From: an uncultured Collinsella sp.
Lineage (GTDB): Bacteria; Actinomycetota; Coriobacteriia; Coriobacteriales; Coriobacteriaceae
NCBI GenBank assembly: GCA_900765115.1
Contig: CAAFQK010000077.1
Coordinates: 1-34,404 of the forward strand
Direction of reading: 5' to 3'
Length of the DNA: 34,404 bases
The notes below the pieces were generated by a model that searched no databases, was not told the origin of the DNA, and saw only the letters and a list, made by a program, of their open reading frames with translations. A program made the translations under genes and the position numbers. Below, piece after piece: positions 1 through 7,658 of the stretch; positions within the stretch are counted from its first letter, which is position 1, and each line of letters begins with the position of its first letter.

Positions 1-33
1 CATTGGAACACGAGGAGGCGCCAGGTTAAACTG

Positions 34-72
34 AAGGGACTGACCCCGGAGGAGTTCCGGAGACAGTCCCTT
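34..72. repeat. Palindromic GGGAC/GTCCC hairpin
   Basis: A perfect 9-bp inverted repeat (AAGGGACTG at 34-42, CAGTCCCTT at 64-72) encloses a second pair (CCGGA at 46-50, TCCGG at 56-60), so the whole unit can fold as one long hairpin. No T-run follows, so it is a poor intrinsic terminator. The GGGACTG/CAGTCCC arms resemble sequence inside the repeat at 27172-27248, which suggests an intergenic palindrome family of the host chromosome. The rest of 1-253 shows no gene that I can support. Confidence 0.6.
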
Positions 73-228
73 GCGGCGTAGTTCTTATTTAAGCCGTCCA
101 AGTTTTGGGGTGCAGTTCATTTCGGCTGGGGCGCCTTTTTGTTCCGCCAGGGGGAGAGGTGTTCCGCCGTACTTCATCGCTTCCACGCCGTTCACCGAGT
201 TGTCCTAGCCTTTTACCGATGCGTGGAA

Positions 229-234
229 TATACT
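229..234 (+). promoter_or_regulatory. Possible -10 box for fruK
   Basis: TATACT lies 34 bases before the fruK ATG and would give a short leader containing the ribosome-binding site AAAGGA. No -35 box sits at a normal distance: TTGTCC at 200-205 is 23 bases away. This is a weak, position-based guess. Confidence 0.25.
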
Positions 235-268
235 TTCATTAACACGTTGCTTCGTGAAAGGAACATTC

Positions 269-1201
269 ATGATTTACACGCTCACTGCAAATCCCGCCAT
301 TGACTACAACATCGCCTGCGACGGTCTTGCTGCCAACACCGTCACGCGTACCCGCAACGCCGTCTACACGCCCAACGGCAAGGGCCTCAACGTCTCGTTT
401 ACGCTTGACCACTACGGCGTCGACACCACGATCCTGGGCTTTTTCGCCGGTTTCTCGGGCGAGTTTATCGTTAAGGGCGCCGAGGCTCTGGGCGTGCCCG
501 TCAAGCCCGTGTGGACCGACGGCATTACGCGCGTCAATGTGTTCCTCAACGCCGGCCCCGACACCGAGTACAACATGGTCAACGCCGGTGCCGCCATCAA
601 CGAGGCCAACGAGCAGGAGATGTTTGAGCTCATCGATTCGCTCGATGACATGACCTGCCTGGTCATCAGCGGCTCGCTGCCTCCCAACACTTCCGAGGGC
701 TTCCTGGCCGAGGTCCTGCGCCGCGTCAAGGCCAAGGGGGCCGAGTTCGTCCTCGATATCTCGAGCCATCAGCTGGCTGACCTCATTGCCATGGAGCCGC
801 TGCTGATCAAGCCCAATGACGACGAGCTGCTCGACATCTTTGGCATCAAGGTGAGCGGTGGCGACGACGAGTCCGTTAAGGGCGCGATGGCCGAGCTGCA
901 CGCCAAGGGCGCCAAGAATGTGCTGCTGACTCTTGGCGGCGCTGGTGCGTACTTCTCTAACGGCGAGCACATCTGGTTTGCCAACCGCACCTTCGACGTC
1001 AAGCTGCTGTCGACGGTGTGCGCCGGCGATTCCTCGCTCGCTGCCTTCCTGTCCGTGTGGCACGACGCCCCCGAGCGCGTCGAGGACGCCCTGCGCCTTT
1101 CGATGGCTACCGGCGCCAACGTGGTCGAGTGCCCGGGCCTGGGCGACTTTGCCAAGGTGGACGAATACAAGAAGAACATCGAAGTTCGTCAGGTCTGCTA
1201 G
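269..1201 (+). CDS. fruK: 1-phosphofructokinase (PfkB family)
   Basis: Predicted to phosphorylate fructose 1-phosphate to fructose 1,6-bisphosphate with ATP in the cytoplasm. The 310-residue protein has PfkB/ribokinase marks: an N-terminal TLTANPAIDYN segment, an NGKGLNVS substrate-binding loop near residue 35, an ISGSLPP segment, and VCAGDSS near residue 250, whose Asp is the catalytic base of the family. I chose ATG 269 over the upstream in-frame GTG 254 because AAAGGA (257-262) lies 6 bases before the ATG and the protein then begins MIYTLTANP as relatives do. No PTS gene or regulator is adjacent in the window, so tagatose-6-phosphate kinase (LacC) is an alternative. A strong terminator follows. 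Confidence 0.8.
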   Translation: MIYTLTANPAIDYNIACDGLAANTVTRTRNAVYTPNGKGLNVSFTLDHYGVDTTILGFFAGFSGEFIVKGAEALGVPVKPVWTDGITRVNVFLNAGPDTEYNMVNAGAAINEANEQEMFELIDSLDDMTCLVISGSLPPNTSEGFLAEVLRRVKAKGAEFVLDISSHQLADLIAMEPLLIKPNDDELLDIFGIKVSGGDDESVKGAMAELHAKGAKNVLLTLGGAGAYFSNGEHIWFANRTFDVKLLSTVCAGDSSLAAFLSVWHDAPERVEDALRLSMATGANVVECPGLGDFAKVDEYKKNIEVRQVC

Positions 1202-1223
1202 CCGTATCGAAAAATCGCTGCCG

Positions 1224-1259
1224 AACACCCGCTTTGGATCTCCGAGGCGGGTGTTTTTT
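1224..1259 (+). terminator. Intrinsic terminator after fruK
   Basis: A perfect 9-bp stem (AACACCCGC at 1224-1232, GCGGGTGTT at 1247-1255) is followed by a run of T. It begins 23 bases after the fruK stop codon. Confidence 0.9.
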
Positions 1260-1396
1260 GTGCACTGAACGCATATGGCGTCTGCTTTCTCGTTTTATCG
1301 AATCGACGACGCGATTGCGTGTGCGCGCTTTCTCGTTTCTTGTTAGACTTCTTGAGAACCATCGATTAACGCTCGCAAGTGCAGGAGGCCACAGGC

Positions 1397-2791
1397 ATGT
1401 GCAATGTTTCGCTCAACGGTACGCAACCGTCCGATGCCTCCTTGCGCGTCCTTCGTGCGCTCGAGGCAGCTGGTCTTGAAGCTTGGTATGTGGGCGGTTG
1501 GGTGCGCGACGCCCTGATGGGGTACCCCAGCCACGATGTTGATATGTGCTGTAGCGGCCTGTGGCAGGAGTCTAAATCGTCGCTCGAGGCCGCCGGCATC
1601 GCGGTTGTGGAGTCGGGCATTAAATTTGGTGGAATCACGGCTATTTCCGATGGCGAGCGTATCGAGGTCACCACGTACCGCCTGGATGGCTTTTACACCG
1701 ATGGGCGCCATCCTCAGAGCGTCGAGCGCGCCGCCTCGCTCGAGGACGATTTGGCGCGCCGCGACTTTACCGTCAACGCCATGGCCTGGCATCCCGAGCG
1801 CGGGCTTGTCGACCGCTACGACGGCCAGGGTGACTTGGAGTGCAAGCTGATTCGCGCTGTCGGCGATCCCAAGCGTCGCTTTAACGAAGACGCCCTGCGC
1901 ATGCTGCGTGCGGTGCGCTTTGCCTGCCGCCTGGACTTTATGATTGAGCCCGAGACCAAGCGTGCGCTTGCCGAGTGCGCGCTGCTGCTCGATGCCGTGG
2001 CGCGCGAGCGTGTGGGCATTGAGCTTGAGGGCATCCTTTCGACCGGCCACGGGGGAGATGCCATGCTGCGCTACCCCGAGCTCATCTGCGCCGCTGTGCC
2101 CGAGTTGGCAGCGGGTCGCGGGTTTGATCAACGAAGTGTCTATCATGCGTTTAACGTCTACGAGCATATCGCCCGCGTACTGACGGTGGCAGGGGAGCTG
2201 GCGCTGTGCGACGGCATCGCGCCCTCCTCGAGTCTGATGTGGGCGGCGTTTTTGCACGATGTGTCCAAGCCCGAGTGCTTCACGGTCGATCACGCCGGCA
2301 GCGGACACTTCTATGGTCACCCTGAGCTCGGCGCCAAGAAAGCGCGCATCATTATGGATCGCCTGGCGCTTTCGCACGACCTGGTGCGCGATGTGTGCCT
2401 GCTTATCAAATACCATGACAAGCCGCTGCGCCCTGAGCGTACTTGTCTCCTCAATATGATGCGCGCGCTTTCGGGTGAGGGCGTCGACACGGCCCGCCTG
2501 ATTGACGAGCTCATGGACCTTAAGCGTGCCGACACACTTGGCAAGGCCCCGTCGTGCTTCTATTACGTTGAGACGATTGAGGAGATGCGCGCGATGGCGC
2601 ACGAGCTGCTGAGGGCGGGGGAGCCCTATACGCTCAAGATGCTCGCCATCAACGGCGGCGACCTGATCCGTGCTGGAGTCAAGCCCGGGCCGGAACTGGG
2701 GCAGCTTCTCAACTCCGCCCTCGACGCCGTGATCGAAGACAACATTCCCAACGATCGCGAAGCTCTTTTGGTCCATCTTAACTTGAATTAG
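1397..2791 (+). CDS. cca: CCA-adding tRNA nucleotidyltransferase
   Basis: Adds or repairs the 3' CCA end of tRNAs. The N-terminal class II nucleotidyltransferase domain has YVGGWVRDAL (about residues 31-40) and the metal-binding DVD at 47-49, followed by RRDFTVNAMA and the RFNEDALRMLRAVRFA segment of the tRNA nucleotidyltransferase/poly(A) polymerase family. An HD domain follows (FLHDVSKPECF, then the YHDKPL region), as in the bacterial HD-containing CCA enzymes; total 464 residues. ATG 1397 is preferred to GTG 1379 because AGGAGG (1383-1388) lies 8 bases before it. Poly(A) polymerase is a close relative, but the HD domain and size favour the CCA enzyme. Two tRNA genes follow it, although these already encode CCA. 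Confidence 0.88.
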   Translation: MCNVSLNGTQPSDASLRVLRALEAAGLEAWYVGGWVRDALMGYPSHDVDMCCSGLWQESKSSLEAAGIAVVESGIKFGGITAISDGERIEVTTYRLDGFYTDGRHPQSVERAASLEDDLARRDFTVNAMAWHPERGLVDRYDGQGDLECKLIRAVGDPKRRFNEDALRMLRAVRFACRLDFMIEPETKRALAECALLLDAVARERVGIELEGILSTGHGGDAMLRYPELICAAVPELAAGRGFDQRSVYHAFNVYEHIARVLTVAGELALCDGIAPSSSLMWAAFLHDVSKPECFTVDHAGSGHFYGHPELGAKKARIIMDRLALSHDLVRDVCLLIKYHDKPLRPERTCLLNMMRALSGEGVDTARLIDELMDLKRADTLGKAPSCFYYVETIEEMRAMAHELLRAGEPYTLKMLAINGGDLIRAGVKPGPELGQLLNSALDAVIEDNIPNDREALLVHLNLN

Positions 2792-2855
2792 TCACCCAGT
2801 TTACCTGCGTGTTCCATAACCTGCCGACAATTTTTCGGCAATTTGGAATTTCTTC

Positions 2856-2884
2856 TTGCGCTGACGTTTTTTGTCCCGTAATAT
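2856..2884 (+). promoter_or_regulatory. Promoter of the tRNA-Glu pair
   Basis: TTGCGC (-35, 2856-2861) and TAATAT (-10, 2879-2884) are separated by 17 bases and end 34 bases before the first tRNA. The strict spacing and the absence of any other gene between cca and the tRNAs support the call. Confidence 0.65.
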
Positions 2885-2918
2885 ATTTCCTCGCAGCACG
2901 GCAGTGCAGATGTTATGT

Positions 2919-2995
2919 GGCCCGTTCGTCTAGCGGTTTAGGACGCCGCCCTCTCAAGGCGGAGATCACCAGTTCGAATCTGGTACGGGCTACCA
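2919..2995 (+). tRNA. tRNA-Glu (anticodon CTC), copy 1
   Basis: A complete 77-base cloverleaf. The acceptor GGCCCGT pairs with ACGGGCT (G1-T72 wobble). The anticodon stem CCGCC/GGCGG holds the loop CTCTCAA, giving anticodon CTC, which reads GAG (Glu). The T-arm is ACCAG-TTCGAAT-CTGGT, and the 3' CCA is encoded at 2993-2995. Confidence 0.97.
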
Positions 2996-3017
2996 CTTCT
3001 TTTCTGCTGAGGCTTAT

Positions 3018-3094
3018 GGCCCGTTCGTCTAGCGGTTTAGGACGCCGCCCTCTCAAGGCGGAGATCACCAGTTCGAATCTGGTACGGGCTACCA
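3018..3094 (+). tRNA. tRNA-Glu (anticodon CTC), copy 2
   Basis: Identical over all 77 bases to the copy that ends 22 bases upstream, including the anticodon CTC and the encoded CCA. The two are probably cotranscribed from the 2856-2884 promoter and end at the hairpin just downstream. Confidence 0.97.
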
Positions 3095-3103
3095 CGCATC
3101 TGA

Positions 3104-3140
3104 AACCCGGTCTTCCCATGGAAGGTCGGGTTTTTTATTT
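3104..3140 (+). terminator. Intrinsic terminator after the tRNA-Glu pair
   Basis: AACCCGGTCTTCC (3104-3116) pairs with GGAAGGTCGGGTT (3120-3132) over 13 positions, two of them G-T wobbles, around a CAT loop. A T-rich tail follows. Confidence 0.92.
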
Positions 3141-3244
3141 TCATACAACCGTCTGCAATTCCCGTTTGAACCAGAGCTTTGCGTTCTGCCCATGGCCCTT
3201 ACGGGTACAATATCAAAGATATTTTGACTGTTAGAAGGAGTCTC

Positions 3245-4552
3245 ATGACGGAGTCCTCTCAGCATACGTCTAAGCCCCAGGTCGAGGTTGAGGCCTCGGG
3301 CGGAGATGACAATAAGAGCGCACGCCGCGGCGCCATCTTTATCGGCGTCGTGCTGGTGGGTTATATCGTCTATCTGGTGGTAACCGGGCAGATGGGGCAG
3401 TTCTGGGCCGCTATGTCGAACGTCCAGGCGTCATGGCTCTTTGTCGCGTGTCTTTGCATGTTCATGTACCTGTTCTTTGGCATTGTGGCCTATGCGATCG
3501 CCGTCTGGCTCGATCCCAATTCGCCCGTCGGCATCCGCGACCTGATCTCGGTCGAGGCGAGTGGCATCTTCTTTGGCAACCTGACGCCCATGATGATGGG
3601 CTCCACCCCGGCTCAGATCTATCGCCTGACCAAGGCCGGCCAAAACGTGGGCGAGGCCGGCGCCACGCAATTCACGCGTTTTATCGTGTACCAGTTTGGC
3701 CTCGTTGCCTGGGGCGCTATCCTGCTGCTCGCCCGTATGCCGTTTTTTGCCGAACGCTACGGCGACATGACGCTGCTGTGCGTCTTTAGCTTTGGTGGAC
3801 ACTGCTGCATCTTGCTTGGCATCTTCGCCGTCGCGCTCATGCCTAAGACCGTCACGCGCGTCGCCCATTGCATCATCAATTGGCTCGAGCGCATTGGTGT
3901 CTCGGCCACTAAGATCGAGAGTTGGCGCACGTTTGTCGATGGCGAGATCTACTCCTTCTCCGAGAAGTTCAAGCTTTCGGCCGGACATTTTTCTTCCATG
4001 CTGCTCACCGTGTTTATCACCATGCTGCAGCTCGCGTTTTTCTATCTGGTTCCGTATTTCCTGATGCTTGCCTTTGGCCACCACGAGGTCGACTTTTTCT
4101 CGGTCATGGCCGCGAGCGCCTTTGTCCAGCTGTTAAGCTCTGCGGTTCCCTTGCCCGGTGGAACTGGTGGCGCTGAGGGCGGCTTTGCATTGTTCTTGGG
4201 TCATTTCTTCGGTTCGGCTTCGACCGCCGGCTATCTGCTGTGGCGTCTCATTACGTTTATTGCGCCTACCATTTTGGCTGCGCCCCTGCTGGGACTTAAG
4301 AGCGCCCACAACGAGAGCATCCATGCGCGCTGGGATCGCGTGATGCGCAAGCTCGGCCGCACGCCTCAGACGCCCTCTGCGCCCACTAAGCCGCACCCCA
4401 CGAATGCTGTTACCGTTGATCCCAAGAAGCACGCTCAGAAGGCTCCTGGGACCGCTAAGCCGACTCATAAAACCTATGTGCGCCAGACGGGCGACGGTAT
4501 TCGCGTATCTCCGTCGGCACTCAATAAGAAGAAGCACCCTAAGTCGCAGTAG
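3245..4552 (+). CDS. Lysylphosphatidylglycerol synthase TM-region/flippase-like membrane protein
   Basis: A 435-residue integral membrane protein. A polar N-terminus (about 30 residues) is followed by a hydrophobic helix (GAIFIGVVLVGYIVYLVV), several more membrane spans, and the conserved PLPGGTGGAEGGF segment typical of the UPF0104/AglD-like family related to the membrane half of MprF. The last 90 residues are basic and rich in Pro and Lys, probably cytoplasmic. There is no aminoacyl-transfer domain, so it is not a full MprF; lipid or polyprenol-linked substrate movement is only a family-level inference. ATG 3245 is used because AGAAGGAG lies just upstream. A possible -10 (TACAAT, 3206-3211) has no good -35. 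Confidence 0.8.
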   Translation: MTESSQHTSKPQVEVEASGGDDNKSARRGAIFIGVVLVGYIVYLVVTGQMGQFWAAMSNVQASWLFVACLCMFMYLFFGIVAYAIAVWLDPNSPVGIRDLISVEASGIFFGNLTPMMMGSTPAQIYRLTKAGQNVGEAGATQFTRFIVYQFGLVAWGAILLLARMPFFAERYGDMTLLCVFSFGGHCCILLGIFAVALMPKTVTRVAHCIINWLERIGVSATKIESWRTFVDGEIYSFSEKFKLSAGHFSSMLLTVFITMLQLAFFYLVPYFLMLAFGHHEVDFFSVMAASAFVQLLSSAVPLPGGTGGAEGGFALFLGHFFGSASTAGYLLWRLITFIAPTILAAPLLGLKSAHNESIHARWDRVMRKLGRTPQTPSAPTKPHPTNAVTVDPKKHAQKAPGTAKPTHKTYVRQTGDGIRVSPSALNKKKHPKSQ

Positions 4553-4595
4553 GGCAGTCGTGCGTTCTTCATGATGCGGGGTATATTTGTGCTGT

Positions 4596-4630
4596 TTGAG
4601 AGATAATCCTCTTACGTAGATTATCTCTCA
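4596..4630 (+). promoter_or_regulatory. tetR promoter embedded in a perfect operator-like palindrome
   Basis: TGAGAGATAATC (4597-4608) and GATTATCTCTCA (4619-4630) form a perfect 12-bp inverted repeat with a 10-bp spacer. TTGAGA (4596-4601) and GATTAT (4619-4624), 17 bases apart, look like the -35 and -10 boxes and lie inside the two arms. No T-run follows, so it is not a terminator. The layout fits autorepression by the TetR protein encoded 39 bases downstream. Confidence 0.7.
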
Positions 4631-4668
4631 TCTGTTGATGATTGCTCGTATATCGAAGGGACACGCCC

Positions 4669-5280
4669 ATGGCAACCAGCAAACCGCGCCTTGATCGCCG
4701 CATCGTTCGCAGCCGCAATGCCATCCTTTCCGCTTTCGAGCGCCTGCTCATGGAAAAGCCGCTGGCAGACATTACGGTGAGTGCCATCGCGCGCGAGGCC
4801 AATGTCGACCGCAAGACCTTTTACGTTCACTTTGGCACGGTTGATGGCCTGCTCGATGCCATTGCCGTCGATGTGGTGGAGATGATTGTCGACTCGGTCG
4901 AGAAAACGCTTGCTTCCATGGACGGCGACACCAACGAGCGCGCCCTGGGCGCGGCGGCGACCTTCTTTAAAACCGTTAATGAGGCACTGTGCAACAACTT
5001 AGTGCTCAATCGTCAGCTGATCGAGAATATTCCGCTCGATGATTTCATGGCTCGTCTTCGTGCGCCGCTCGAACATGAGATTGCCGAGCGCGATCTGCTG
5101 CCCCAAGGTCTCAAGGACGAGATGTTCGACTACTATCTGGCGTTTTTGCTGTCGGGTATTATCGGTATCTATCGCACGTGGGCGCTGTCTGACGGCTCGG
5201 TTCCTATCGAGCGCGTCTCTGAGGTCGCCAACGATCTGTCTCTCAATGGTCTGTCGAGTCTGGAATCTCGCTTGGATTAG
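4669..5280 (+). CDS. TetR/AcrR family transcriptional regulator
   Basis: A 203-residue DNA-binding regulator. The N-terminal helix-turn-helix is clear: ITVSAIAREANVDRKTFYVH at about residues 34-53. The C-terminal two thirds form the ligand-binding/dimer half and show no recognisable specificity. ATG 4669 is chosen over TTG 4642 because GAAGGG (4655-4660) lies 8 bases upstream and the TetR fold begins soon after. Its own promoter sits in a perfect inverted repeat, so autoregulation is likely. The target is unknown; before insertion of the corrinoid block it may have faced the macAB-like efflux genes, which would be a natural target. Its stop codon abuts the transposase remnant. Confidence 0.9.
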   Translation: MATSKPRLDRRIVRSRNAILSAFERLLMEKPLADITVSAIAREANVDRKTFYVHFGTVDGLLDAIAVDVVEMIVDSVEKTLASMDGDTNERALGAAATFFKTVNEALCNNLVLNRQLIENIPLDDFMARLRAPLEHEIAERDLLPQGLKDEMFDYYLAFLLSGIIGIYRTWALSDGSVPIERVSEVANDLSLNGLSSLESRLD

Positions 5281-5282
5281 GC

Positions 5283-5375
5283 CTAGTTGGGCTCGTCGGC
5301 GTGGAAATTCCTGTTCCTGAGGTTCTCCGGCGCCTTGGAGACCTTGCCGGCGTAGGAGCTGTAGCCTGAGGATCC
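5283..5375 (-). pseudogene. IS3-family transposase (orfB) remnant
   Basis: Read leftward, 30 codons between a TAA (5376-5378) and a TAG (5283-5285) encode a fragment containing YSSYAGKVSKAPENL and then NRNFHADEPN. This matches the stretch just before the first catalytic Asp (W-x-TDITEF) of IS3-type transposases, where the sequence stops. Only this scrap remains, with no start codon, DDE domain or terminal repeat. It lies between the tetR stop codon and the 3' end of the ABC ATPase gene, at the left edge of the corrinoid block. Recognition is from memory of the family. Confidence 0.7.
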
Positions 5376-5392
5376 TTAAAAGAAAGTCCAGT

Positions 5393-6613
5393 TTATCCTT
5401 CCCACTCCAATTGGGAATCCTCCGATGCGCCTTCGCACGCTCGCATGACCTCGATACCATGCGAGCGTGCGAACTCGACGAGCTCTGCGTTGCGGGCGTT
5501 TATGGTGCCGAAGGCGGCGGGGCACACGATAAGGCGCGTGCAGTGGACGAGGAGCTCTTTGGCGCGGGCTATAGTTTTATCCCCGATCGGCTCGAAGGCG
5601 CGCTCGGCCACGCATTCCGCCGCCAGGTCGCGCGCGAGCTCGCAGTCGATGTCCCCTTCGTGCAGAACTCCCGCGTAGAACGCCTTGCCCTGCCGGATGA
5701 GCTGGCGAAACATAGCCGACCCCGTACCTGCGCCGGCGATGACGAACGTGTGCGCATCGCCGTGCGGGCGCCCAATTTCCACGCTGCCGAAGCGCTCGTT
5801 GAAGGTGCCATGTTGAAGGCCGTAGAGCTCGCCAATCGTCTCGCGCGTGAATATGTCCTCGGGTGCGCCGGCGCGGAAGACCCGGCCGTCCTTCACGCAA
5901 ATCACCTTGTCGGCGCTTTTCTGCGCGAGCTCGAGTTCGTGGATGGACATGATGACAGCAACATTCCGCGATTTCGCAAGGTGGCGAAGTATTCGCAGCA
6001 GGTCGATCTGGTAGCGGATATCGAGATACGACGTGGGCTCGTCGAGCACGAGCACACGCGGATCCTGCGCGATGGCGCGTGCGAGCATGACGCGCTGGCG
6101 TTGCCCGTCGCTTATCTGCATGAAGTCGCGCTCGGCGAGCTCTTCCACATGTGCGGTTTTCATGGCCTCGTCGACTCGACTATGGTCGTCGGGCGAGAGT
6201 GTACCCATTCGCCCGGTGTAGGGATGCCTTCCCGCCTCTACGATATCGCGGCAGGTGAGGAGCTCGGTCCGGGGGCGATCTGTCAGCATAACGGCAAGGT
6301 TCCTTGCGAACTCCGCCGTCTTCCATCTGGAAATCTCCCGCCCGTCGAGCTCGACCGCGCCGGCAAGCGGTGCCAGATGGCGTGTGATGGTTTTCAAGAT
6401 GGTCGACTTGCCCGAGCCGTTCGGCCCGATGAGCGCCACGACGTCGCCCGCGCGAACCTCCAGATCGACGCCTTCGACTACGACCTTCTTGTCGTAGCCC
6501 GCCGACAGGTCACTTATGCGGAAAAGCGGCGCTCCGTCAGCCTGCGTTTCGACCGGGGTTTCGAGGTTCGACTCCGCTCGGAGCGTTTTGGGCCGCGGCA
6601 CGAATTCCCCCAT
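5393..6613 (-). CDS. Corrinoid/iron-type ABC importer ATPase with extra C-terminal domain
   Basis: ATP-binding subunit of a BtuD/FepC-type importer. It has Walker A GPNGSGKST (63-71), signature ISDGQRQRVMLARA (167-180, Asp replacing the usual first Gly of SGGQ), Walker B VLVLDEP (187-193) and the H-loop His in IMSIHELELA. The usual ATPase ends near residue 285. About 120 further residues follow, beginning HTFVIAGAGTGSAMFRQLI, and resemble a small alpha/beta (Rossmann-like) domain of unknown role. The gene starts immediately after the permease stop codon (TAG then ATG), so the two are translationally coupled. Riboswitch control upstream and the neighbouring cob genes point to corrinoids as substrate; iron-siderophore or heme remains possible. 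Confidence 0.88.
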   Translation of the reverse strand: MGEFVPRPKTLRAESNLETPVETQADGAPLFRISDLSAGYDKKVVVEGVDLEVRAGDVVALIGPNGSGKSTILKTITRHLAPLAGAVELDGREISRWKTAEFARNLAVMLTDRPRTELLTCRDIVEAGRHPYTGRMGTLSPDDHSRVDEAMKTAHVEELAERDFMQISDGQRQRVMLARAIAQDPRVLVLDEPTSYLDIRYQIDLLRILRHLAKSRNVAVIMSIHELELAQKSADKVICVKDGRVFRAGAPEDIFTRETIGELYGLQHGTFNERFGSVEIGRPHGDAHTFVIAGAGTGSAMFRQLIRQGKAFYAGVLHEGDIDCELARDLAAECVAERAFEPIGDKTIARAKELLVHCTRLIVCPAAFGTINARNAELVEFARSHGIEVMRACEGASEDSQLEWEG

Positions 6614-7654
6614 CTACCTCACCCGCTTCTTCAACATGAGTGCGATAACCACCGGCGCGCCGAAGATGGCGGTGACGGCGCTGATGGAAAGCTCGACGGG
6701 GGAGAACAGCGTGCGCGCGATCAAATCACAGCCCGCGCAGAAGATGGCGCCTCCCAAGAAGCACGCAGGAATCACGCGGATGGGCTTCGACGACTTCAGC
6801 GCCGACTTAACGAGATGCGGAACCGCGATGCCTACGAACGACACCGGACCAGCGAACGCGGTCACGCAGGCGGAGAGCATGCTCGCTAGAAGGACGAGCA
6901 CCACGCGGAAGCGTGCGACGTTCACGCCGACGCTTTTTGCGTAGGCTTCTCCCAGCTGGAAGGCGGAAAGGGGCTTCGATATCGCGAATACGCATGCGCT
7001 CACGGTGATCACCACGACCGCGATGACCGCGACGTCGTCCCAGCTCGAACCCGAGAAGCTACCCAAAGACCAGTTGTGCAGGTTCACGATGGACTGGTCG
7101 TCGGCGAAGGCGATGAGGAAGTTCGTCGCCGCCGAGCAGATGTATCCCACCATGACGCCCGCCACGATGAGCATGGCCATGGAACTTATGCGCCGTGCGA
7201 TGAGGAGCACGAAGCCGATGGTGATAAGCGAGCCCAGAAACGCTGCGACCACCATGGCCGGCGAGGACATGGCCTGGTTCGCGCCCAGAAGTACGATCAT
7301 CGTAAGCGCGACGACGAACTTTGCGCCCGAGGAGACGCCCAAGATGAACGGGTCGGCGATGGGGTTGTTGAAAAACGTCTGCAGCAGGAACCCGGAGAGG
7401 GAAAGCGCCCCGCCGAGAAGCACGGCTGAAAGCACACGCGGCAGGCGAATCTCCCAGATGACTTGGCTTTCCATGGAATTGGCCGCGCCGCCCGAAAGGA
7501 TGCCGGGGATGTGGTCTGCGGGCACGAGCACGCTCCCGATGCACAGGTTGGCCCCGACGAGCACGATGAGGGCAACAGCGAGCAGCGCCGTCACGACGCG
7601 ACACCGCGCGGCGCGCCCCGATTCGTCGTATGTCATGGAAAGCCGGCTTCTCAT
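6614..7654 (-). CDS. BtuC/FecCD-family ABC importer permease
   Basis: Membrane subunit of the importer, 346 residues with about ten hydrophobic spans. Family signatures include IRLPRVLSAVLLGGALSLSG near the first third, NPIADPFILGVSSGA, and the C-terminal GPVSFVGIAVPHLVK region that contacts the ATPase. ATG 7654 lies 4 bases beyond the stop of the substrate-binding gene; an in-frame TTG at 7666 has its AGGAAG only one base upstream and is disfavoured. The gene lies between its binding protein and ATPase in the leftward riboswitch-controlled operon. Confidence 0.9.
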   Translation of the reverse strand: MRSRLSMTYDESGRAARCRVVTALLAVALIVLVGANLCIGSVLVPADHIPGILSGGAANSMESQVIWEIRLPRVLSAVLLGGALSLSGFLLQTFFNNPIADPFILGVSSGAKFVVALTMIVLLGANQAMSSPAMVVAAFLGSLITIGFVLLIARRISSMAMLIVAGVMVGYICSAATNFLIAFADDQSIVNLHNWSLGSFSGSSWDDVAVIAVVVITVSACVFAISKPLSAFQLGEAYAKSVGVNVARFRVVLVLLASMLSACVTAFAGPVSFVGIAVPHLVKSALKSSKPIRVIPACFLGGAIFCAGCDLIARTLFSPVELSISAVTAIFGAPVVIALMLKKRVR

Positions 7655-7658
7655 GACG

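Noticed and set aside
1343..2776. Long open frame (477 codons) on the minus strand opposite cca
   Set aside because: The plus strand encodes a clear CCA enzyme with all motifs. The antisense frame is open only because of high G+C codon bias and has no recognisable domain.
2822..2840. TGCCGA/TCGGCA inverted repeat after cca as a terminator
   Set aside because: The stem is only 6 bp and the following bases are not a T-run, so I could not call it.
2809..3234. Plus-strand frame spanning both tRNAs
   Set aside because: Its repeated peptide is just translated tRNA sequence; the cloverleaves are unambiguous.
2919..5280. tRNA-Glu as the integration site of the corrinoid block
   Set aside because: The tRNAs lie over 2 kb from the block edge, both are intact, and I saw no repeat of the tRNA 3' end near 27.1 kb.
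5411..6889. 492-codon plus-strand frame opposite the importer ATPase
   Set aside because: It crosses the ATPase and permease genes, has no domain character, and the minus-strand proteins carry full ABC motifs.
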